NCBI GenBank assembly: GCA_045639525.1
Contig: JAZUDI010000047.1
Location: forward strand, 34,359 to 98,358
Direction of reading: 5' to 3'
DNA length: 64,000 nucleotides
Origin: UBA1181 sp045639525
GTDB lineage: Bacteria; Bacteroidota; Bacteroidia; Bacteroidales; Paludibacteraceae
The notes under the pieces were generated by a model that saw only the letters and a program-made list of their open reading frames with translations, searched no databases and was not told the origin of the DNA. Below are positions 8,949 through 16,866 of this stretch, piece after piece. Numbering within the stretch: the first letter of the stretch is position 1; each line of letters opens with the position of its first letter. A program made the position numbers and the translations under genes.

Positions 8949-9440
8949 ATGAAGACGAATTTTTCAAGGAAAAGCATGCTCTCTTCATTGGCTCTTCTAG
9001 CATCCGTCACGACGGCCTCCGCCGAAGTGCTGATTGTGGAACAGGCCCTGCAGGGTGCAGTAGCGACGGAAAAGAGTTCCTATGATCTGGGGGATAAACC
9101 CGTGATCGCCTTCCGGGATGGCAACTTGCTGGTGGAAAGCATCAAGGCAAGCGCGCAATTCCCCTTGGCAACCGTTGTGAAGTATTACTTCGCGGAATCC
9201 AGCCCAACCCAAGTCAATGACGAAACAGAGGTGATGCCATTCATCTTTACGACCGAGGAGGGCATTCAAATGACCAATGCGCGACCAGAGATGCCAGTTG
9301 CCCTTTTCAGCGTAAACGGACAACTCATCAAGGAGTACAGAACATCAGCGGAGGGATCTTTGGAGATCAACCTTTCTAGCCAGCCGCAAGGCGTTTATCT
9401 AATCAAATTAAGTAACACCACCATTAAAGTAATTAAGTAA
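8949..9440 (+). CDS. Small exported protein with type IX secretion-like C-terminal tail
   Basis: A 163-residue protein with an N-terminal signal peptide (cut near TASAE). Its last 55 residues (ALFSVNGQLIKEY...LEINLSSQPQGVYLIKLSNTTIKVIK) match the type A sorting tail (Por_Secre_tail) that directs cargo through the type IX secretion system. The segment between, KPVIAFRDGNLLVES...FPLATVVKYYFAE, resembles the small strand-rich module found in many Bacteroidales surface proteins. There is no catalytic domain. The stop codon overlaps the start of the hydrolase gene by one base (TAATG), so the two are translationally coupled. Confidence 0.82.
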   Translation: MKTNFSRKSMLSSLALLASVTTASAEVLIVEQALQGAVATEKSSYDLGDKPVIAFRDGNLLVESIKASAQFPLATVVKYYFAESSPTQVNDETEVMPFIFTTEEGIQMTNARPEMPVALFSVNGQLIKEYRTSAEGSLEINLSSQPQGVYLIKLSNTTIKVIK

Positions 9441-10441
9441 TGAAAAAGATATTTTTATTTGCAGCTACCGCACTGTTCTCTATGGGAATATGCGCACAAT
9501 CCAACTATAAAATGCGTATCCTAAAAACCGATGGAAGCGAGGTTTTTTACAAAACATCCGAGGTTGAAAAGGTAGATTTCGTTGAGGACGACAACCAACA
9601 AGGGGGAGGACAACAACAAGAGGAACAAACCCTCAAGGTGTTCCTATCCGGCGATAATCCGAACTACGACGGACAATGTCAAGTGACCACCATGAAGAAT
9701 GTCGGTCCGAACGGCGCATGCTGGTTGAACTACCCTTCGCAAATGTCCAACGATCCTAACGTGAAGCACGGTGTCATCATCTGGGGTCCTGGTGGCGGTG
9801 AAAAGCCAGGAAATTACCCTAATATGATCAAGCGTTTGGTTTCCCACGGTTTCGTGGTGTTGGAGTTGAAGGAGTCTCCAGGAGACGGTAATTCAGCCAT
9901 CGCGGCCATCAATTGGTTGGAGGAGAAGAACAACGCTGCCGACGGACCAATGTCAGGAAAGTTGATCATGGATAGAATCGGCTGCGCGGGCCACTCCATG
10001 GGAGGACTAGAGTCTGAGCAAGCGTGGTTGAAAGACAAGCGTGTATATACCGCATGTTTGAACAACAGTGGTGACTTGGGCCACACCGCCATGTCACAAA
10101 TGAGAGAGGGAAAATCCATCGCCATCGTCTATGGAGAGGCTGGAATGGAGCGTCCTAACGCAGAGGCTGACTACAACAACAATGGCGTATCATGTCCTGC
10201 CTGTTTGGTGATGTTGACCGGTGGTCCGAACACTGGAGAGGGTGGTTACGGCCACGGTTCCGGTCCTTGGACGGGTATGGCTGCCACTTGCGCATGGATG
10301 CGTTGGCACATCGGCCGCGAGGCACAAAGAAAGGATGCCTTCACGACACCAAGCGGTGAGTTCGTTAGCGGAAACATCGTAGGCGCGCAAGGTAAGTGGA
10401 GCGGAAAGTGGAAGAACTGGGAGAACTGGGTAGAGAAATAA
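9440..10441 (+). CDS. Secreted alpha/beta hydrolase
   Basis: A 333-residue protein with a signal peptide ending near GICAQ. Next comes a short module, KTDGSEVFYKTSEVEKVDFVED, also recognisable in degenerate form in the preceding gene, then a Gln/Gly-rich linker (residues 52-62). The catalytic domain has the nucleophile elbow GHSMGG near residue 188 and an oxyanion-hole region near GPGGGEKPG, and histidines near GYGHGSG could complete the triad. It resembles the dienelactone hydrolase/PET hydrolase-like/chlorophyllase-like group, so an esterase is likely, but the substrate is unknown. Coupled to the preceding gene; a terminator follows. Confidence 0.82.
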   Translation: MKKIFLFAATALFSMGICAQSNYKMRILKTDGSEVFYKTSEVEKVDFVEDDNQQGGGQQQEEQTLKVFLSGDNPNYDGQCQVTTMKNVGPNGACWLNYPSQMSNDPNVKHGVIIWGPGGGEKPGNYPNMIKRLVSHGFVVLELKESPGDGNSAIAAINWLEEKNNAADGPMSGKLIMDRIGCAGHSMGGLESEQAWLKDKRVYTACLNNSGDLGHTAMSQMREGKSIAIVYGEAGMERPNAEADYNNNGVSCPACLVMLTGGPNTGEGGYGHGSGPWTGMAATCAWMRWHIGREAQRKDAFTTPSGEFVSGNIVGAQGKWSGKWKNWENWVEK

Positions 10442-10469
10442 TTCACTTCCCTTCAATAGCAACGCTAAA

Positions 10470-10511
10470 AATGGAGGCGTACCACTATGGCACGTCTCCA
10501 TTTCTTTTTCT
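10470..10511 (+). terminator. Terminator after the hydrolase operon
   Basis: A long stem pairs AATGGAGGCGT (10470-10480) with the ACGTCTCCATT segment around 10492-10502, followed by a T-rich tract. The start of the next promoter overlaps the tail. Confidence 0.75.
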
Positions 10512-10518
10512 ATTTTTG
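10511..10518 (+). promoter_or_regulatory. Promoter -7 element for the first lipoprotein gene
   Basis: TATTTTTG fits TAnnTTTG and is 24 bases before the preferred start codon at 10542. Confidence 0.55.
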
Positions 10519-10541
10519 CAAAAAATAGTTCTATGATCCTT

Positions 10542-10988
10542 ATGAAAAAAATATTATTCGTCTTTGTCGTCTCTCTGCTAACCCTCAGTTGCGTTAAGAA
10601 TAATTTGGACGACGTCGATATCAGTGGAGAGGTTTACACAGAAGATTTCCTCATCATCAACAATAGCCAACACGATGTGAAAATGCATCTCACACCCCTC
10701 GAAGGGAATCCTGTGGAGATAGATTTGGCGCAAGACGACACCGTCACCTTCCGTTCCTACGGCAGAGGAGAGGTTTTGGCGGCTCCGTTCATCGGGAAAC
10801 TTTACATCGCTTATGACGGTGAGGAGTGGGTACCGCTCCACGCTTACACAGACTGGCGGAAAGACATCACCAACCCTTTGGCCTACGACAGAAAGTTTAT
10901 TCAAAACAACTACTTCCAATCCACCTACTCGCTCGAAGAGGCAGATTACAATTACTGGCTTAAAATCAAGGAGGAGGCAGAGCAATAG
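10542..10988 (+). CDS. Lipoprotein of unknown function, paralogue A
   Basis: A 148-residue protein starting MKKILFVF with a lipoprotein signal and lipobox LTLSC, so Cys17 is the likely lipidated residue. I preferred this ATG to the one at 10533 because the signal then has the usual form. The rest is a small, probably strand-rich domain with the motif EDFLIINNSQHDV. It is a diverged paralogue of the gene at 11375 (TDFVIRNDINHSI). No known domain is recognised. A 17-base palindrome starts two bases after the stop codon. Confidence 0.78.
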   Translation: MKKILFVFVVSLLTLSCVKNNLDDVDISGEVYTEDFLIINNSQHDVKMHLTPLEGNPVEIDLAQDDTVTFRSYGRGEVLAAPFIGKLYIAYDGEEWVPLHAYTDWRKDITNPLAYDRKFIQNNYFQSTYSLEEADYNYWLKIKEEAEQ

Positions 10989-10990
10989 TA

Positions 10991-11007
10991 GGCGAATTGA
11001 ATTCGCC
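10991..11007. repeat. GGCGAATTGAATTCGCC palindrome, copy 1
   Basis: A perfect 8-base inverted repeat around one central base, directly after the paralogue A stop codon. The same unit recurs at the end of paralogue B (11817-11835). Confidence 0.85.
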
Positions 11008-11153
11008 TTATCCGAGTTTGTACATATAATTCTCCCTTCTTGAAATTCTAGATAAGGATGAAACTATCAGCCATGCGACATTGATAGTTTGAAAAAATAT
11101 TCAAAATACATTTACACATATCAATTAATAGAAATATAAAGTATAGCCCACTT

Positions 11154-11369
11154 ATGATTGATATGCTTGATGAGGTTAACCAAGCCACAAGAAGCAAACC
11201 CCTTAACGATCAAATACAAGGCTATAGATTATATCTGTTCGAACGTTCTATGAACGAGATATTTTCCGTTTCTGACTTTCAGAATTTAGTTATATCTCTT
11301 TCTCCTTCCAATGTTTCAAAACAATCAATCAACGACTACTTTGAACAATTTAATAGTTTCTACAAATAA
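11154..11369 (+). CDS. Small protein of unknown function
   Basis: A 71-codon frame that I do not recognise. It is largely helical and acidic, with no signal peptide. It ends five bases before the start of the second lipoprotein, which supports translation as an operon partner. The frame stays open for about 22 codons upstream of the ATG, back to 11088, without another ATG, so it may be the end of an older, longer gene. Base composition is AT-rich. Confidence 0.45.
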   Translation: MIDMLDEVNQATRSKPLNDQIQGYRLYLFERSMNEIFSVSDFQNLVISLSPSNVSKQSINDYFEQFNSFYK

Positions 11370-11374
11370 ATCCA

Positions 11375-11827
11375 ATGAAAAAGTTAAAATCAAAGCCATT
11401 CATCTGGCTATTATTTACAAGTCTCGCTCTTTTCAGCTGTAAGAAACACACTGAGATTGATTTTTTAGATGATTCAGAAGAGAGACCAACCACTGATTTT
11501 GTCATCAGAAATGACATTAACCATTCCATCACCATTCAAAGCAAACATTGGGAAAACGAAGAGGGAACATACTTTAAAATACCATATCAAGACAGCATCA
11601 TCAGGGAATCCTTCATTGAACCATTTAGCGGGATGGTTTATGTAATCATAGATGACACAATAAAGTTCGACTGTAATATTTCGGATGATCAATACAACAT
11701 ATCAATACGTTCCTCATACGATACGATTGAGACAAAAGATCATTACCTAAAATTACGGTACGTAATCAATGAGAACTTCTACGAGTACGCCAAAGCGCAT
11801 CCCTTCACAGAGGTAGGGGCGAATTGA
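11375..11827 (+). CDS. Lipoprotein of unknown function, paralogue B
   Basis: A 150-residue predicted lipoprotein, signal ending LALFSCKK with Cys22 as the lipidation site. The following domain shares its layout with the gene at 10542: a polar linker, then TDFVIRNDINHSITI, then a strand-rich region ending GMVYVIIDD. The two probably arose by duplication and then diverged. No known function. The gene's TGA stop lies inside a GGGCGAATTGAATTCGCCC palindrome. Confidence 0.78.
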   Translation: MKKLKSKPFIWLLFTSLALFSCKKHTEIDFLDDSEERPTTDFVIRNDINHSITIQSKHWENEEGTYFKIPYQDSIIRESFIEPFSGMVYVIIDDTIKFDCNISDDQYNISIRSSYDTIETKDHYLKLRYVINENFYEYAKAHPFTEVGAN

Positions 11828-11849
11828 ATTCGCCCTATTGAATTCGCCC
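11817..11849. repeat. GAATTCGCC palindrome, copy 2 with extra half-site
   Basis: GGGCGAATTGAATTCGCCC (11817-11835) is a perfect palindrome around one base; a further half unit, TTGAATTCGCCC, follows at 11838-11849. It overlaps the stop codon of paralogue B. Confidence 0.85.
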
Positions 11850-11973
11850 TTAGATATAATCCATCCATCTTTAACGGTTTTTTACAACTGCACGAAACTA
11901 TTCGGTACAAAATCACGCAAATTTTATAATTTCGCGTATATTAGATTCGTAAAAAATTAATTACAAAATAGAG

Positions 11974-12927
11974 ATGAGAAAATTATTGATGGCCCAAGAT
12001 TTGGGTGATTTGAACAAGGCCGTACAAGAGGCATTGGAGGTCAAGAAAAACAGATATGCCTACAAACACTTAGGTGAGAACAAAACGCTTCTCTGCGTTT
12101 TCTTTAACAACAGCCTCCGTACCCGCCTCAGCACACAAAAGGCTGGTATGAACTTGGGTATGAACACCATGGTATTGGACGTGAACCAAGGCGCTTGGAA
12201 ATTGGAGACCGAGCGAGGCGTCGTCATGGACGGCGACAAGTCCGAGCACTTGTTAGAAGCCATCCCAGTCATGGCCTCTTTCTGCGACGTGATCGGTGTC
12301 CGTTCTTTCGCTAACTTCCAGAACAAAGAATTTGATTATCAAGAAACTATCTTGAATCAATTCATCAAATACTCAGGCAAGCCAGTATTCAGCATGGAGT
12401 CTGCCACCGCACACCCGCTTCAAGCCTTCGCGGACTTGATCACCATCGAGGAGTACAAGAAGAAGGAGCGTCCAAAGGTAGTTTTGACCTGGGCTCCCCA
12501 CCCACGTGCCCTTCCGCAGGCGGTTCCTAACTCATTCGCCGACTTTATGAACGAAGCCAATGTGGACTTCGTCATCACCCACCCTAAGGGATACGAGTTA
12601 TGCGATAAATTCGTACGCGGCGCCAAGGTGGAGTACGACCAAGACAAGGCATTGGAGGGAGCCGACTTCGTTTACGCGAAGAACTGGTCAGCCTACCAAG
12701 ACCCTAACTACGGTCAGATTTTGAGCAAAGACATGTCATGGACCGTAAGCACAGAGAAGATGGCGCTCACCAACAACGCCTACTTCATGCACTGCTTGCC
12801 AGTACGCCGCAACATGATTGTAACAGATGATGTGATCGAGAGTCCTCAATCTTTGGTCATCCCAGAGGCTGCCAACCGTGAGATTTCAGCAGAGACCGTC
12901 ATCAAACGTATTTTGGAAAAACTTTAA
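11974..12927 (+). CDS. argF': N-succinyl-L-ornithine carbamoyltransferase-like protein
   Basis: A 317-residue transcarbamylase that matches, from memory, the Bacteroides fragilis SOTCase type rather than ordinary ornithine carbamoyltransferase. The carbamoyl-phosphate site is FFNNSLRTRLS (residues 43-53), the HPLQ-type loop is AHPLQAFADL, and the catalytic HCLPVRR motif is present. In this family the residue equivalent to Pro90 (B. fragilis) or Glu92 (Xanthomonas AOTCase) sets succinyl or acetyl specificity; here position 90 is Ser, in GDKSEH. The lack of Glu favours succinylornithine. It acts in arginine biosynthesis. The BI-1 gene follows after 13 bases. Confidence 0.93.
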   Translation: MRKLLMAQDLGDLNKAVQEALEVKKNRYAYKHLGENKTLLCVFFNNSLRTRLSTQKAGMNLGMNTMVLDVNQGAWKLETERGVVMDGDKSEHLLEAIPVMASFCDVIGVRSFANFQNKEFDYQETILNQFIKYSGKPVFSMESATAHPLQAFADLITIEEYKKKERPKVVLTWAPHPRALPQAVPNSFADFMNEANVDFVITHPKGYELCDKFVRGAKVEYDQDKALEGADFVYAKNWSAYQDPNYGQILSKDMSWTVSTEKMALTNNAYFMHCLPVRRNMIVTDDVIESPQSLVIPEAANREISAETVIKRILEKL

Positions 12928-12940
12928 AACTATTTAGAAT

Positions 12941-13651
12941 ATGGGAAATTTTATTGAAACTTCGCAAGAACAATTCGATGTGGCATCGGCACAACGTACC
13001 CTCTTTAAGAACGTGTACGCATGGATGGCTTTGGCATTGGTAGTTACCGGACTTACCGCTTACTACGTAGCCAACTCACCAACGATTTTGGGTATGATTT
13101 TCGGCTCTGGTGCTGCCTTGATCGGCCTTTGCATCGCACAATTCGCACTGGTAATTGGATTATCAGCAGCCATCAACAAGATTTCATTCACAGCGGCGGG
13201 CATCATGTTTGTGGTCTATTCCATCTTGACAGGCATTACACTTAGCTCCATTTTGCTGGTTTACACCCAAGAATCCGTGGCACTCACCTTCTTCGTCACA
13301 GCGGGAACCTTCGGCGCCATGGCATTGTACGGAACTGTCACCAACAAGGACCTTTCCGGCATGGGATCGATCCTATTCATGGCTCTGATAGGTCTGATCA
13401 TCGCCTCTGTGGCCAATTGGTTCTTCCACAGCAGCGGTTTGGCTATGATTATCAGCTACGCCGGTGTACTCATCTTCGTTGGACTTACCGCCTACGATGC
13501 GCAAAAAATCAAAAACATGCTCTCGGTTTATGGCTCAGAGGTGAACGAAGCCTCGATGAAAATCGCTTTGATGGGTTCTTTGGAACTATACTTAGACTTC
13601 ATCAACCTCTTCCTCCATTTGATCAGAATCTTGGGTTCAAGAAGAAATTAA
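12941..13651 (+). CDS. BAX inhibitor-1/YccA family membrane protein
   Basis: A 236-residue protein with seven hydrophobic segments and the family motif GLTAYDAQKIKNM between the last ones, as in YccA/YbhL and eukaryotic BI-1. Some bacterial members leak calcium or interact with the FtsH protease; what this one does is unknown. The C-terminal LYLDFINLFLHLIRILGSRRN is typical. It may be co-transcribed with argF', from which it is only 13 bases away, though no functional link is known. Confidence 0.93.
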   Translation: MGNFIETSQEQFDVASAQRTLFKNVYAWMALALVVTGLTAYYVANSPTILGMIFGSGAALIGLCIAQFALVIGLSAAINKISFTAAGIMFVVYSILTGITLSSILLVYTQESVALTFFVTAGTFGAMALYGTVTNKDLSGMGSILFMALIGLIIASVANWFFHSSGLAMIISYAGVLIFVGLTAYDAQKIKNMLSVYGSEVNEASMKIALMGSLELYLDFINLFLHLIRILGSRRN

Positions 13652-13677
13652 TCAGAAGAGACAAACAGAAAACGGGA

Positions 13678-13709
13678 AGGCGGGCTGACACGAGCAGCTC
13701 GCCTTTTTT
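13678..13709. terminator. Shared terminator between convergent genes
   Basis: Stem AGGCGGGCT with AGCTCGCCT (one G-T pair), followed by six T on the plus strand. It lies between the BI-1 gene and the end of the polysaccharide cluster. Confidence 0.75.
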
Positions 13710-13722
13710 ATGCCAAGTGAAA

Positions 13723-14760
13723 TCAATCCTCAATGGCGGACAAGAGCTGATCCACACTTTTTTCCCAAGAATATTTCTCGATGAAATCGGTAAAATCGAT
13801 ATCCTTCTGTACAGAGTCCGCAGCATCAAAGATACGGGCCAAAGCCTCCGCATCATCCACCTTCACATATTGGGGCAACTCCCCATAGACCTCACGGAAA
13901 ACTGGGATATCTGACAACACGACATTTTCACAACCGCAGGCGATCGCCTCCATCGGCGGCATGCCAAAGCCCTCGTATAAGGAGGTATAAACAAAGAGGG
14001 AGCATCCAGCATAGTAACGGCGGAGTTCATCGTCGGAGACACGCCCTAGAAAGCGGATTTGACTACTCTCAGGCAACTTCACCTCACCAAAAACAGTATG
14101 TTTCTCTCCAATCACATACAAAGGGTATTTTTGTTTCGATTTTAGATAGGCATCAAACACCAGCGAGAGATTCTTGCGAGGATCCAACGAGGAGACCGTC
14201 AAAAAATATTTCTCGGTGGAATCGGAAGATTCATTCACCTGCTTAAACTGTTCTGAAGGCGCATTGTAGATCACGCGAACCTTATCAAGCGACACGCCCA
14301 AACGGGAGGCGATCTCCTCCTTCGAGAAGTGGCTTACCGTCAAAATCCGCTTCGCATGCTTCACCATAATCGGCGTCATCAGACGGTAAAAGAGGCGGTA
14401 TCCCATGGAAAACCATGCGGGGTTCGCCAAATATGACATGTCGTGGATCGCGCAGATCTGTCTTTTCATAAAGACGGGGCCAAGCCCCTTCAAGCTCACC
14501 AACAGAGACTTCTTCCCCCGCATAAAGAGAGGCAAGGAGATTTGTTCCCAAAAGTGAGACCGCAACTTCCCGATCTTTCGAACAGGAAGCGACTCGATGT
14601 CATACGCCTCATCCAAAGGGATATTCGGCGCCAAAATTTGGAAAGGATAGCCTCGCCTGGCCAATTGCAGACACAGCTCATAGGCGAAACGGTTGGTTCC
14701 TGTCATCGGTTGGGTAAGGAACCTTCCATTGATATAGACCTTGGGTTCACTCAACTCCAT
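13723..14760 (-). CDS. Glycosyltransferase, GT4 type
   Basis: A 345-residue cytoplasmic glycosyltransferase with the GT-B layout. The N-terminal half opens with YINGRFLTQPMTGTNRFAYELC, with a glycine-rich loop; the C-terminal half has SSLDPRKNL and then SLYEGFGMPPMEAIACG, the EX7E-type donor-binding motif of GT4 retaining enzymes. Donor and acceptor cannot be predicted. It is the last gene of the polysaccharide cluster; its start overlaps the end of the GT2 gene by 14 bases. Confidence 0.92.
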   Translation of the reverse strand: MELSEPKVYINGRFLTQPMTGTNRFAYELCLQLARRGYPFQILAPNIPLDEAYDIESLPVRKIGKLRSHFWEQISLPLFMRGKKSLLVSLKGLGPVFMKRQICAIHDMSYLANPAWFSMGYRLFYRLMTPIMVKHAKRILTVSHFSKEEIASRLGVSLDKVRVIYNAPSEQFKQVNESSDSTEKYFLTVSSLDPRKNLSLVFDAYLKSKQKYPLYVIGEKHTVFGEVKLPESSQIRFLGRVSDDELRRYYAGCSLFVYTSLYEGFGMPPMEAIACGCENVVLSDIPVFREVYGELPQYVKVDDAEALARIFDAADSVQKDIDFTDFIEKYSWEKSVDQLLSAIED

Positions 14761-15640
14761 GACAGTATAAATGCAATCGGAATTTATATTTATCCCGCAA
14801 CTCCTTGATACCCATCAAATCCATGATGCCCGAAGCCACATAGAGCGATATCATGTTCATCGCATTGGTCATCTTACAGTAGAGGAGAGAATAATGTTTC
14901 CTGAAATAGGTCTTTCTGCCGATGAATACGCGTTTTTCACGCTCTTCGGAGAACTCGAAGCTCTTCCCCTCCAAATGAACGATACGAGCCTCCGGAACGG
15001 AGTGGACCTCGTATCCCGCTTCCGTCACGCGACACTGGAGATCACTCTCCTCATAATAGAGGAAGAAGTCAGGCGAAAACCCGCCCATCTCCTCAAAAAC
15101 AGCCCTTTTCATCATCAAATCGGCACCACACACATAGGCAACTCGGCGAGGTTCTTCGCTTGTGTTGAAATCGGAATTATCCCCAAACCACTTCAACAAC
15201 CGCTTCCCCATAACGAAGTCCAGCTCCTGCAAAAAAGAGGGGAAGTGGGTATGATACGAGTGGGTCGGCTGCATCGTTTCCGTATAGAGGTTGCCACCAC
15301 AGGCCGCTACCTGGGGATGTTGGTCCAAATAGTGCGACAAAATCTTGGCCGCATCATTCACCAAATAGGTATCTGGGTTAAGGAAAAATAGATTCCTTCC
15401 CTTGGCAAACTGGGCGCCGTAATTATTCGCCCTTCCAAAACCAACGTTTTCACCGATCTTCTCCAGCCGGACGCCGTTCGTGGAGCAGAAAGCGGATAGC
15501 TCATCCAGGGACTGGGTCGAACCACTATCCACCACAATGATCTCCATCTGGAGCGCTGTACTCTGCACCAAAAGCGACGAGAGCGCCTGAACGGTCAGTT
15601 CCGCGGTGTTGTGGTTGACGATAACGACAGAGAGATCCAT
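14747..15640 (-). CDS. Glycosyltransferase family 2 (rhamnosyltransferase-like)
   Basis: A 297-residue inverting GT-A enzyme. The nucleotide-sugar region starts LSVVIVNHNTAELT, the DXD-type acidic motif is in FLNPDTYL, and the acceptor-side region holds GGFSPDFFLYYEESDLQCRVTEAGY, with the ED-like catalytic segment. This layout is typical of WbbL-like rhamnosyl- or related transferases. It acts on the cytoplasmic face of the inner membrane on a lipid-linked oligosaccharide. It begins three bases after the polymerase gene ends and overlaps the GT4 gene. Confidence 0.93.
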   Translation of the reverse strand: MDLSVVIVNHNTAELTVQALSSLLVQSTALQMEIIVVDSGSTQSLDELSAFCSTNGVRLEKIGENVGFGRANNYGAQFAKGRNLFFLNPDTYLVNDAAKILSHYLDQHPQVAACGGNLYTETMQPTHSYHTHFPSFLQELDFVMGKRLLKWFGDNSDFNTSEEPRRVAYVCGADLMMKRAVFEEMGGFSPDFFLYYEESDLQCRVTEAGYEVHSVPEARIVHLEGKSFEFSEEREKRVFIGRKTYFRKHYSLLYCKMTNAMNMISLYVASGIMDLMGIKELRDKYKFRLHLYCHGVE

Positions 15641-15643
15641 ATC

Positions 15644-16849
15644 CTACCAGAATTTGAAGAGTGCGACCACCTTCTCCTTACAAACCAACAGATTGTTTTT
15701 GGTGACATAGAACGGCACCAGGAGCAGGAGAATCAGTTTTAAGAATCCAGAGATATTGGTAAAGAACATATCAGCCACATATTGGGTGATAATAATATGC
15801 GAGAAAACAGCGTAAATCAAAATATTGAAATTACTGCCACACTGCGCCTTCTTGAAAGTCCATCCATAAATAGCGCCCAAGATGACAGCGAAGAGAATCA
15901 CACCGAAGACGCCAAAATCGACATAGAACGGATACATACCCGTGTAGGTATTGGTGATGACCGGATAGTTGATCCAAGGCAAAATCGTATCGACTGGCTC
16001 CAAATCGGAAATACCCAATTTGTACGGAATGGCATACAAAAACCGAAATGTATTCTCTCCGAAATGGTGCGCGCTGCATGGCGCAAGCGTATCGAACGAA
16101 CTCATATTACCCAAAAGATAGGTACCCAGGAAGGAGGCAGCTACCGTGGAGAGGTGCGAGGAGTGACGTATCATTTGCAGCGCCACAAAAAGCACAACCA
16201 TCGGAATGGCAGCCAATACAAAGTGCTTGAGGCGGATAATCCCTTTGAAGAATAGGATGCAACCCGAATACAAGAAAATGGAGAGAAAGACCATCTTCGA
16301 CATCGTCACAACGCCAAACGCACCATAGATGCAAAGGGCAAGCGCCAGACGCCACCACCTTTTCCGTTCGTAGCAGAGCAACTCCAACATATAAGAGACC
16401 GGCCAAATCAGCGTCTGCCATCCGCCGTAAGTCTCCTTGAATCCACTACCCTTTCCCAAAGCGGCCAAACGAAGATCTAACGCCCAGTTGCCCGAAGCGC
16501 CACCCACCAAAGCCGTATGCGCGAACTGAAAGAGAGAGGGAAGCGTCAAAAGGGAGAGGATCAGATAGAGGTTTCGGATCATCATGCTCGGATCGTTGTA
16601 GCGATCCTGGCGATAAATGGCCGACTGCGTCAAGAGAGAAGAGAGGGACAACCCCACTATCCAACACGACAAGATCGCAAAGAAACCAACGCTGAGAGGC
16701 GGCAAGTGGTGGTCCACCGCCAAAAACAGGAAGAGGGTGACCGTCCACAGCAATCCAGTGAGAACGGAGGGCGCAAAGGGATTGTTCTTCGAACAGGTCA
16801 ACCCACCGAACACAAAGAATAACGATATGGCTATGGTCAAATATATCAT
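15644..16849 (-). CDS. O-antigen/oligosaccharide repeat polymerase, Wzy-like
   Basis: A 401-residue membrane protein with about ten to eleven hydrophobic segments and a long periplasmic loop between residues 240 and 290 (YLLGNMSSFDTLAPCSAHHFGENTF). Sequence similarity in this group is always weak; the call rests on topology, length and position between ligase and glycosyltransferase genes. Wzy enzymes join repeat units made by the flanking transferases once the flippase has moved them across the inner membrane. Confidence 0.75.
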   Translation of the reverse strand: MIYLTIAISLFFVFGGLTCSKNNPFAPSVLTGLLWTVTLFLFLAVDHHLPPLSVGFFAILSCWIVGLSLSSLLTQSAIYRQDRYNDPSMMIRNLYLILSLLTLPSLFQFAHTALVGGASGNWALDLRLAALGKGSGFKETYGGWQTLIWPVSYMLELLCYERKRWWRLALALCIYGAFGVVTMSKMVFLSIFLYSGCILFFKGIIRLKHFVLAAIPMVVLFVALQMIRHSSHLSTVAASFLGTYLLGNMSSFDTLAPCSAHHFGENTFRFLYAIPYKLGISDLEPVDTILPWINYPVITNTYTGMYPFYVDFGVFGVILFAVILGAIYGWTFKKAQCGSNFNILIYAVFSHIIITQYVADMFFTNISGFLKLILLLLVPFYVTKNNLLVCKEKVVALFKFW

Positions 16850-16866
16850 ACTGCAAATGTAATGAA

